From positions 1 to 23,619 of IMG/VR virus record IMGVR_UViG_3300017749_000134: DNA of 23,619 nt; one strand, written 5' to 3'. Made by a program: the position numbers and the translations under genes. This DNA comes from a virus. Below the pieces are notes generated by a model. The model did not search any database. It worked only from the letters and a program-made list of their open reading frames with translations, and was not told where the DNA came from. Each line of letters begins with the position of its first letter. The stretch's first letter is position 1. Below are positions 7,501 through 14,012 of this stretch, piece by piece.

Positions 7501-8154
7501 CTATAGTGAATTAAGAAAGTCATCAAAAAGGTTTAATTTTCTTTCTTCCAAGTTTCTTTGCACAACTGCTTCTTCAATTCTTTGCTTTGCTTGAAGTGCG
7601 AGTCTTTCGCGGAGAATACCTCCATCCCAAACCCACTCTTTGCCTTCCATAATTCCCTGAACAAATGCATCGGGTGCGGATGGATCTGCTACAATATCTG
7701 CAGCAGTTGCAAGCATAAAATCTTCTCCAACTTCTTTATAACCTGTCTTAGTATTATCTCTTAAAGACCCAATTCCACGAGAAGAAACGCCAAGTGTTAC
7801 ACCATCTTTGAGAAGTGCTTCTGCAATCTTACCCATTGGGGTATGCAAAATCTGCGCTTTACCAACAAAGTTATTACCTTGCTGCTTCAACTCAGTTATT
7901 TTATGAGATACTCTATCTAGGTTTACTGTTGGACCATCAGGATGACCCAGTTCTCCAAGTGCTCTGCCCTTGTCAACATAATCCTTAGAGTATCTTTTTA
8001 CTTCTCTTTCCATAATTGAGAATGGGTACATTCTACCATTACGGTTTACCATTTCACTTTGAAGAAACACGCCTTTAATAAACATGTTCTTCTTACCATT
8101 TACGGTTTCGGTAAGAACCTCTACACTTTCAATCTCTTCTCTGATGAGTTTCAT
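7501..8154 (-). CDS. gp21: Prohead core protease gp21
   Basis: The 217-residue serine protease of the herpesvirus-assemblin/T4 gp21 family. The three regions expected to form the active site are visible: His71 in LGELGHPDGP, Ser124-125 in GVSSRGIGS, and Asp153/157 in DIVADPSAPDAF. The N-terminal half contains the typical NRNGRMYPFSIMEREVKRY segment. It cleaves scaffold gp22, core proteins and the gp23 propeptide after I/L-x-E, and it would also release the targeting peptide of the protein at 19098-19412. It is followed by gp22 and preceded by a small gp67-like core gene with 37 bases between them, holding two late octamers. Confidence 0.95.
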   Translation of the reverse strand: MKLIREEIESVEVLTETVNGKKNMFIKGVFLQSEMVNRNGRMYPFSIMEREVKRYSKDYVDKGRALGELGHPDGPTVNLDRVSHKITELKQQGNNFVGKAQILHTPMGKIAEALLKDGVTLGVSSRGIGSLRDNTKTGYKEVGEDFMLATAADIVADPSAPDAFVQGIMEGKEWVWDGGILRERLALQAKQRIEEAVVQRNLEERKLNLFDDFLNSL

Positions 8155-8170
8155 CTGCTCAGTAGTCGGT

Positions 8171-8186
8171 TATTTAGTTATTTATT
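8171..8186 (-). promoter_or_regulatory. Tandem late promoter octamers before gp21
   Basis: On the minus strand AATAAATA (8179-8186) and ACTAAATA (8171-8178) lie head to tail, 17-25 bp before the gp21 ATG and just after the stop of the gp67-like gene. Either could serve as late box. Two adjacent copies are unusual here. Confidence 0.55.
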
Positions 8187-8191
8187 AACAT

Positions 8192-8356
8192 TTACTCTTC
8201 TGATTCTTCATACTCAGAGTCAAACATATTATTTGTAACCTCAGGTCGGATGTTTTGAATCTTATCGGAGGATTTGGCGTAAAGCAAATCTTTAATCTTA
8301 TCAGAAACGTTCACTGAAGATTCATCACTGACAATCATATCTAGAAGTTCGTCCAT
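8192..8356 (-). CDS. gp67: Small prohead core protein, gp67-like
   Basis: A 54-residue frame with ATG at 8356 and TAA at 8192. It starts MDELLDMIVSDESSVN, then KIKDLLYAKSSDKIQNIRP, and ends in an acidic tail (FDSEYEESEE). The arrangement of a short amphipathic helix, an A-K/R-x-x-D-K-I segment and an acidic C-terminus resembles T4 gp67, the prohead core peptide precursor. The position directly before gp21 agrees with the T4 order 67-68-21. A late octamer (CATAAATA) lies 25 bp upstream, and a 7-bp hairpin sits in the leader. The homology is inferred from layout and position because the sequence is too short for certainty. Confidence 0.72.
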   Translation of the reverse strand: MDELLDMIVSDESSVNVSDKIKDLLYAKSSDKIQNIRPEVTNNMFDSEYEESEE

Positions 8357-8362
8357 TTTATA

Positions 8363-8381
8363 AACTGAAGATTGTTCAGTT
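8363..8381. promoter_or_regulatory. Inverted repeat in the leader of the gp67-like gene
   Basis: AACTGAA (8363-8369) and TTCAGTT (8375-8381) form a perfect 7-bp stem with a 5-base loop. It lies between the divergent late boxes and the gp67-like ATG. There is no T tract, so it is not a terminator. It could be an mRNA leader hairpin or a protein-binding palindrome. Confidence 0.4.
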
Positions 8382-8388
8382 ATTTATG
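8381..8388 (-). promoter_or_regulatory. Late promoter octamer CATAAATA for gp67-like/gp21
   Basis: CATAAATA on the minus strand, 25 bp upstream of the gp67-like ATG. It overlaps by one base the plus-strand octamer GATAAATA, so the two form the perfect palindrome TATTTATGATAAATA around base 8388. Confidence 0.6.
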
Positions 8389-8395
8389 ATAAATA
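8388..8395 (+). promoter_or_regulatory. Late promoter octamer GATAAATA for the accessory plus-strand genes
   Basis: GATAAATA on the plus strand, 18 bp before the ATG at 8413. Its position decides the start of the glycosyltransferase gene: the earlier ATG at 8386 lies inside or upstream of the promoter. It is back to back with the octamer serving the head genes. Confidence 0.6.
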
Positions 8396-8412
8396 TCAAT
8401 AAAGACTTTTTG

Positions 8413-9342
8413 ATGAATCTTCCGCATATTTACTATACTAATGTAACTAATAAAACTGAACGTAGAAGATACATGGAGAGTCAGTTCCAGACTCTTGGTT
8501 TGAAGTATACGAGAATACCAATGGAACCATTTCCAAAGGATGGGACTTTTTTTAAATGGTATTTGGATGACTTAGAAGGAACATACTCGGAAGATACTTC
8601 TCATTATATAAACATAGTCTCTGCAAGTCTATTGTTATTCTTCCAAGAATGGATTGATAACACTAATGATGAATTCATGATCTTGATGGAAGACGATTAT
8701 GATTTGTCGCTTGTTAGTCGCTGGCACTTTGAATGGGGTGAATTAATTGAACGTCTTCCGATTGGGTGGGATTGTTTGCAGTTAGGATTCGAGACACCAG
8801 GGGTAATACCTTTTTATTTGCATCCCACAAAATCAGAATATTCTTTGGGTCCATGCTTATTAAACAGGGACTATATAAAAAAACTTCTTAGTCTGCATTA
8901 CCCCAACGGTAAGTTTAAATTTGATTATAATATTGCCAATGCAATTTACATTGATAGAGATTCTGGTATTCATGATGGACTAAGATATAAAGGAACTTCT
9001 GGCGGTCCAGATTATTTTATCAATCAATCTGGTTGTGGTTATTCTCTACCACTAATACCGATGAATCCATACTTTACTGGTATTAGTCACATTGGAGTAT
9101 TGGGGAAACGCTCTTGGGAACCAAAACTTAGTTTTGTAAAATGCTATGAAGCATATCATGAGTGGTGGTGGTATGATAGAGACAAGTTCACGCTTGACGA
9201 GTTTTTTACCTATAGTAAGAACACTGACGTTCTGATGGAGAGAGACATCTCCAGATGGGATGATAAATACTTTCACGACTTGGCTATAAATGAGAAACTT
9301 ATACATGTTCCAACCGCAGTATGCGGTAGAAGTAAGAAATGA
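8413..9342 (+). CDS. Glycosyltransferase, family 25-like
   Basis: The product is 309 residues from the ATG at 8413 (MNLPHIYYTNVTNKTERRRYMESQFQTLGL). This opening follows the GT25 pattern: a strand, then N/D-x-x-x-R-R-x-x-M and a short helix before a strand. FMILMEDDYDLS carries the acidic E-D-D-Y-D nucleotide-sugar and metal motif at the expected distance, after an IVSASLLLFFQEWI helix. WDCLQLGF follows, as in GT25 proteins (LPS-type galactosyltransferases). An in-frame ATG at 8386 would add nine residues but overlaps the late promoter. The gene is on the strand opposite the head genes and overlaps the radical SAM gene by 53 bp. The donor sugar and acceptor are unknown; a virion protein, glycan or host surface sugar are all possible. 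Confidence 0.75.
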   Translation: MNLPHIYYTNVTNKTERRRYMESQFQTLGLKYTRIPMEPFPKDGTFFKWYLDDLEGTYSEDTSHYINIVSASLLLFFQEWIDNTNDEFMILMEDDYDLSLVSRWHFEWGELIERLPIGWDCLQLGFETPGVIPFYLHPTKSEYSLGPCLLNRDYIKKLLSLHYPNGKFKFDYNIANAIYIDRDSGIHDGLRYKGTSGGPDYFINQSGCGYSLPLIPMNPYFTGISHIGVLGKRSWEPKLSFVKCYEAYHEWWWYDRDKFTLDEFFTYSKNTDVLMERDISRWDDKYFHDLAINEKLIHVPTAVCGRSKK

Positions 9343-11056
9343 AGACACGTATTGGTTACCGTATAGTGTTGGATGTCTTTGGGCATATTGTATGCAATAT
9401 GACGATGTAGCTAGTGGATTTTATTTAAAAGATTTAATATTTAAACGAGAAGACCCTGAAAAATTAGTTGCAAGACTAGAAGATCCCGTAGTCTGTGCGT
9501 TTAGTACATATATTTGGAACGAACAATATAATCTACATGTCGCAAAATTAATAAAAGAAAAGTATCCAGAATGCATCATTGAATTTGGTGGACCACAAGC
9601 GACAGAAAAACTTACAAAGTATGACTTTATTGACTGTATTATTGTATCTGAGGGAGAAGAAGCGTTTTTAGATCTACTCAGAAAAGTTATATCTATGGAA
9701 CCATTTGAAAGGATATATCGGAAGAATCGAATTGAAGATATGGATTTTCAAAGTCCATATCAACTCGGTGTCTTTCGTAAAATAGTATCTGATAATCCAG
9801 ATGTTTTATGGTCTATGACAGTAGAGACCAACAGAGGGTGCCCACATAGATGCACTTATTGTGACTGGGGTGGAATGACATATCAAAAGGTCAAGCACTT
9901 TGGATTAGAAAGAATTACGGATGATATAAACTGGGCAGCAAGAAACAATGTTGGATTTATATTTAATGCGGATGCAAATTTTGGAATGTTTAAAGAGAGA
10001 GACCTTGAAATTGCAAAACTCTTTCGTAGTGCAGCAGATCGTGGTAAACTAGAAGCAATTAATGTTCAATATTCAAAGAATTCTACTGAAGTCATCTTTG
10101 AAATTGCACAAATTCTTGGGGATATTAGTAGAGGTGTAACCTTGAGTGTTCAGAGTATGAATGAACCTACATTAAAATCGATCAAGAGAAAAAATATGAG
10201 TATCAATAAGATATCTGAGCAAATTGAGAAGAGTAAAAAATATGGAGTTAAAACGTATACTGAACTAATTCTTGGTTTACCAGAAGAAACTTTAGACTCT
10301 TGGAAAAATGGATTTGCCCAAATTCTTCAGTGTGGACAACATGATTCTATTGATGTTTGGTTCTGTCAAATGTTTGGTGATACTGATCTGAATAGTTCTT
10401 TGTCGAGGGAAGTCCATGGAATTAAGACTATCAAAGCAGAAGATTACATGTCCTTCAGTAAAGAAGATCATGATATTAAAGAAGTCATAGAATTGATTTC
10501 AGAGACCAATACTATGACTAATGATGAACTTATTGAAGCATACCTTTATGGATGGTTAATAATTCAATTTCATATTGCTGGATATACTCAACTAGTCGCA
10601 AAGCATTTTTATAAAAATTTAAATGTTGATTATAGAATATTCTATGATGCTTTGTTTGAGTTTATTAAAAAGGATACTGGGGTTATAGGTCAACATTACA
10701 AGGAGATTGAAAAATCCGTATCTCACTATATGAAAACTGGCAAAATTTTAGATCAAGGAAAGCATGGACATACTTTACATGCAGGAAGTTTTGCTTTTAT
10801 GTTTAATAATAAAAAAGATATATTTGATATTTTGGATAAAGTTGCTACACTATTGATTCCAATTGATGATGATATTTTAAAACTTCAAAGAGCATTTATT
10901 TTTGATGAGGATGTTCAATATCCTTATTATATTGAATGTGAAGATGGCAAATATGAAGTAGATACTGAGTTCAAAGAGTTTGATAAAAATGACCCACACA
11001 CAGTGTTTATCTTGCGGCGCAAAGGTTTATTGAAGAATCAACTGTGTAAGGTTTGA
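9290..11056 (+). CDS. Radical SAM enzyme with B12-binding-like N-terminal domain
   Basis: The 588-residue product has two parts. Residues 1-135 look like a Rossmann B12-binding domain (PVVCAFSTYIWNEQYNLHVAKLIKEKYPECIIEFGGPQA, then VSEGEEAFLDLL), but no D-x-H-x-x-G cobalamin ligand motif is visible. Residues 175-400 are a radical SAM domain with the 4Fe-4S ligands in CPHRCTYC (C184, C188, C191), the TELILGLPEET turn, and a SVQSMNEPTLKSIKRKNMS strand-helix typical of class B enzymes. The C-terminal 180 residues are unassigned. Members carry out methylations and other radical reactions on glycans, lipids or peptides; the substrate here is unknown. The gene overlaps the glycosyltransferase by 53 bp (an ATG at 9305 is an alternative) and runs 50 bp into the convergent oxygenase gene. 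Confidence 0.85.
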   Translation: MRNLYMFQPQYAVEVRNEDTYWLPYSVGCLWAYCMQYDDVASGFYLKDLIFKREDPEKLVARLEDPVVCAFSTYIWNEQYNLHVAKLIKEKYPECIIEFGGPQATEKLTKYDFIDCIIVSEGEEAFLDLLRKVISMEPFERIYRKNRIEDMDFQSPYQLGVFRKIVSDNPDVLWSMTVETNRGCPHRCTYCDWGGMTYQKVKHFGLERITDDINWAARNNVGFIFNADANFGMFKERDLEIAKLFRSAADRGKLEAINVQYSKNSTEVIFEIAQILGDISRGVTLSVQSMNEPTLKSIKRKNMSINKISEQIEKSKKYGVKTYTELILGLPEETLDSWKNGFAQILQCGQHDSIDVWFCQMFGDTDLNSSLSREVHGIKTIKAEDYMSFSKEDHDIKEVIELISETNTMTNDELIEAYLYGWLIIQFHIAGYTQLVAKHFYKNLNVDYRIFYDALFEFIKKDTGVIGQHYKEIEKSVSHYMKTGKILDQGKHGHTLHAGSFAFMFNNKKDIFDILDKVATLLIPIDDDILKLQRAFIFDEDVQYPYYIECEDGKYEVDTEFKEFDKNDPHTVFILRRKGLLKNQLCKV

Positions 11057-11669
11057 ATGCTTCTAATGCTTCTTCCCATAAGATTCTCCTTTCATATTGA
11101 GTATTCATATCCATTAACGCAATAGTTAATGTAAATCTAGATTCCGATGATGGATTGTAAGAACTATGCAGAGGACCAACATTTACTAGACTACATGAAC
11201 CAACTTCAACTTCATGTTCTAAATTTGCATATTGTTCTCTAGTTACTAAGACTTGACCATGATAATGATCGTCTGTTCTGTCACCAACATTATATTCACT
11301 TCTCTCAGGAATATCCATTGAGCAAACTTGCTCTGCACTGGTGCTTACTCTCATTACAGAATCTGAGGTCCACCATCTCATAGTGCTACCCTCACCACCA
11401 AATTGAAAAATTAATTTTGCCCAATCTGCATAGTAAACATTATCAGAATGTATTACTCCTTCATCTCCTGGTGGAGTATAAAAAAATTCTATCCAAGTAG
11501 ACGTAAACCCCATGGTATTCAACCAGGGTTCTATTTTGTCATTGCCTAGTTCAGATAATTCAAATGTTTTATGAAATTCTGGCCATCGGAGACCATCAGT
11601 TTGATGCAAAGAAGTATCAATATTAGGGATGTATTCTCTAATATCTAAAAATCTATGATAATTGTTCAT
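11007..11669 (-). CDS. 2-oxoglutarate/Fe(II)-dependent oxygenase-like protein
   Basis: The product is 220 residues from the ATG at 11669 (MNNYHRFLDIREY). A TTG at 11675 could add two residues but overlaps the gp20 stop. The facial-triad pattern is visible: H74-x-D76 in GVIHSDN, His168 in NVGPLHSSYNP, and Arg178 in SRFTLTIAL for binding 2-oxoglutarate. Strand-like segments TWIEFFYTPPG and AKLIFQFGGEGSTMRWW between them fit a double-stranded beta-helix, as in aspartyl/prolyl hydroxylase-like enzymes. The gene follows gp20 with 2 bases between and so rides on the head operon. Its last 50 bases overlap the end of the plus-strand radical SAM gene. The substrate is unknown; phage members are usually guessed to act on DNA, proteins or glycans. 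Confidence 0.75.
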   Translation of the reverse strand: MNNYHRFLDIREYIPNIDTSLHQTDGLRWPEFHKTFELSELGNDKIEPWLNTMGFTSTWIEFFYTPPGDEGVIHSDNVYYADWAKLIFQFGGEGSTMRWWTSDSVMRVSTSAEQVCSMDIPERSEYNVGDRTDDHYHGQVLVTREQYANLEHEVEVGSCSLVNVGPLHSSYNPSSESRFTLTIALMDMNTQYERRILWEEALEAFKPYTVDSSINLCAAR

Positions 11670-11671
11670 AA

Positions 11672-13333
11672 TCAAACAATCTCAGGTGCTTCCGTGCTTC
11701 CTCCATCTTTAGCGCCATCAAGATCTGGTTCTTGAATTGGTGCTCCCAAATCATCTCCTCCAGATGCCATCGGTTCTCCAGTTACTGGATCAATAGGTGC
11801 ATTTGGATCTGGAATGATACCTGCACTAATTTCTCGTTTAATTAATGAATCCTGTTCAATAATTTCTTCATCTGTTTGGCGGAGGATTTTACGTCGAACC
11901 CAATCTTGAGAATAATACTTGCCAATATATGGTTCTGCAGTTGCTGCAATATTCAGTCTTTCGGTAAGAAGTTCTGCATCTTTTAGTTCTGAGAAATGAT
12001 TGTCATATAAGAAATCATATTGAATATGCTCAGACATGATCTCCCAATCTTCTGGAGATACAATATTCTTGAGAAGTAGTTGAGTTCTTAAGATATCATT
12101 AAACATGTTTGAAAATCTTTTTCTCAAACGACCAACAAATTTAGTAAATTTTAATTCATCTCTAAGAATTTCTGATGAGCGACCAAGATTGAATCCTTCT
12201 TGTCCACCTATTCTAGAAGATGGAACATTTAATGATCGATAAAGTTTTTCTTGGAAGTATTTGATATCTGATAGTTCACCAAGATTTTGGCCACCAGGTA
12301 GAGTTGTGATCTCAGTACCACGACCACCTTCACGACGAGGTAACCAGAAATCCTCAAGCATACTCATATGCTTTTTATCATCACGAATCTCACCAGTGCT
12401 AGAATCGTATACAAGTTTGTTACGATATCTCATCATAACATCACGCAGATATTGCTCTGCTTTCATTTTTGGCAAATTGCCAACATCAATGTAGAAAATT
12501 CTACGCTCTGGAGCTCGAGATAATCTATAGATAACAAGAGAGTCTTCAATCATACGAAGTTGATTGAGTGACTTAATTGCTTTATGTAAATATGAGAGAG
12601 TAAGATTTTTATTTCTATCAACAAGACCTGAAGTGCAGTATGCAACAGAGTCCTTAGACATCTTAATTCCATTTTGTGCAGAATTTTGTCCGCTATTGAT
12701 AATTCCAGTCTGACTTGCTGATTGGTTATATACAAAATATTCTTGAATCTCTGGAAATCCAGTATCTTTTGGATCCTTCTCACCACTGGGCAAGTATCTA
12801 ATATCTTCTTTTCTTTTTTTATTTGCTTGTCTAACGAAACGCATTTTTAATGCGTCAATATATCTCAGTTCTTGAATCCCTTCTGTAGGATTATCTATGT
12901 CAATTACTTTATGATAATAAAGTCTACCATCAACATACCAATTCCTGTATATCTCATGGCACTTTTTATCAAAGTCAAGCATGTCTAAAATGTACTTGAA
13001 TTCTTCTCTAATTTTTTTCTTAAGACCATCGCTTACTTTTAAATTTGACAGTTCAATTTGAACAGGACTGTCATTAGAATCACTTACAATGGCTTCATTG
13101 ACAATATCTTCAATCGCACCATCAACCTCTGGATGCAGTGCCATCTCTCTATATCTTTTTACAAGATCATATTCTGATCTATATACACCCTCAATATCAA
13201 CATACGATCCAAAAAAACCACTAGTTAAATAATGATCAACCCCGTCCTCATTATTCTGAGGAACGGGGGAAACCACACCTTTCGGTTTATTTTCACCATC
13301 TTCAATAGAAAATCCAAATAACTTGGCAGCCAT
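11672..13333 (-). CDS. gp20: Portal vertex protein gp20
   Basis: The 553-residue product matches T4 gp20 (524). Recognisable segments include MALHPEVDGAIEDIVNEAIV near 70, the RAPERRIFYIDVGNLPKMKAEQYLRDVM region, TLPGGQNLGELSDIKYFQEKLYRSLNVPSSR used for cyanophage gp20 typing, and a proline-rich acidic C-terminus. It forms the dodecameric ring through which gp17 packages DNA, and it nucleates prohead assembly. It lies directly after gp19 in reading direction with a late octamer upstream. Downstream it leads into the oxygenase gene rather than into gp67/gp21. Confidence 0.96.
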   Translation of the reverse strand: MAAKLFGFSIEDGENKPKGVVSPVPQNNEDGVDHYLTSGFFGSYVDIEGVYRSEYDLVKRYREMALHPEVDGAIEDIVNEAIVSDSNDSPVQIELSNLKVSDGLKKKIREEFKYILDMLDFDKKCHEIYRNWYVDGRLYYHKVIDIDNPTEGIQELRYIDALKMRFVRQANKKRKEDIRYLPSGEKDPKDTGFPEIQEYFVYNQSASQTGIINSGQNSAQNGIKMSKDSVAYCTSGLVDRNKNLTLSYLHKAIKSLNQLRMIEDSLVIYRLSRAPERRIFYIDVGNLPKMKAEQYLRDVMMRYRNKLVYDSSTGEIRDDKKHMSMLEDFWLPRREGGRGTEITTLPGGQNLGELSDIKYFQEKLYRSLNVPSSRIGGQEGFNLGRSSEILRDELKFTKFVGRLRKRFSNMFNDILRTQLLLKNIVSPEDWEIMSEHIQYDFLYDNHFSELKDAELLTERLNIAATAEPYIGKYYSQDWVRRKILRQTDEEIIEQDSLIKREISAGIIPDPNAPIDPVTGEPMASGGDDLGAPIQEPDLDGAKDGGSTEAPEIV

Positions 13334-13361
13334 TATAATTAAAGTGTAAAAATGTTATTAC

Positions 13362-13369
13362 TATTTATC
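13362..13369 (-). promoter_or_regulatory. Late promoter octamer GATAAATA before gp20
   Basis: GATAAATA on the minus strand, 29 bp upstream of the gp20 ATG in the short gap after gp19. Confidence 0.58.
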
Positions 13370-13373
13370 AAGG

Positions 13374-13973
13374 TTATACAATAGGCGTTCCAGTCTGATC
13401 ATTACCAGCTGCTGCCCAGTATTGTACTTGGAAGTCAACTGTAAACTCTTCGATAGTATCTCCACTCTCATACGAAAGATCGATTTGAGAGATGTTAGTT
13501 GGGAATATATCGTAGAATCTGTATGTTCTCAGTGGAAGATTTGATGTAGCATCAGTATTTTCTGTAGAGAACCTAGCAGCACCTCTACCTAACTGATGAA
13601 CATATGCATCAACCATGTAGGATGATGGATTTGTAGCACCAGTTGCATTATCAAGTTTACTGATCTGATTCATCCACTGCTCAAAAGCAGTTCTAAGTTT
13701 GAAGTCTTCATCGTTGACTACAGTGACAGTCCATACATCAAATGTTCTGTCTCCTGCAACCTTCAGTACCCTTCCTCTGAAGGGCACTTCAATTTGTGCA
13801 ACATTAGATGCTGGCAAAGCAGCACTCTTGCACATAAAGTTAAATGTATCATCATCCCATTCACCAACACTTGCAGGAAATGCTGGGATAGTAACTTCAA
13901 ATAAATTTGGTCTTGCACCACCGCCTTGAAGCTTTGCTTTGAAGTCGGTGATAGTTCTAATAGCGCGTGCCAT
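13374..13973 (-). CDS. gp19: Tail tube protein gp19
   Basis: The 199-residue product is the main tube subunit. It starts MARAIRTITDFKAKLQGGGARPNLFEVTIPAFP and contains the family core FMCKSAALPASNVAQIEVPFRGRVLKVAGDRTFDVWTVTVVNDEDFKLRTAFEQWMNQI and a C-terminal YRFYDIFPTNISQIDLSYESGDTIEEFTVDFQVQYW. Hexamer rings of it line the channel inside the sheath. It is preceded by a strong ribosome-binding site (GGAGG) and a late octamer. The protein at 3356-3928 shares the same fold pattern. Confidence 0.96.
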   Translation of the reverse strand: MARAIRTITDFKAKLQGGGARPNLFEVTIPAFPASVGEWDDDTFNFMCKSAALPASNVAQIEVPFRGRVLKVAGDRTFDVWTVTVVNDEDFKLRTAFEQWMNQISKLDNATGATNPSSYMVDAYVHQLGRGAARFSTENTDATSNLPLRTYRFYDIFPTNISQIDLSYESGDTIEEFTVDFQVQYWAAAGNDQTGTPIV

Positions 13974-13993
13974 TGGGGTAATTCCTCCGTGTT

Positions 13994-14001
13994 TATTTAA
14001 T
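13994..14001 (-). promoter_or_regulatory. Late promoter octamer ATTAAATA before gp19
   Basis: ATTAAATA on the minus strand, 21 bp upstream of the gp19 ATG and just before its GGAGG site. Confidence 0.5.
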
Positions 14002-14012
14002 CAGTTAGTAGA

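Noticed and set aside
8386-8412. An upstream ATG extending the glycosyltransferase by nine residues
   Set aside because: It overlaps the divergent late boxes; a transcript from GATAAATA at 8388 could not contain it, and the family N-terminus starts near the later ATG.
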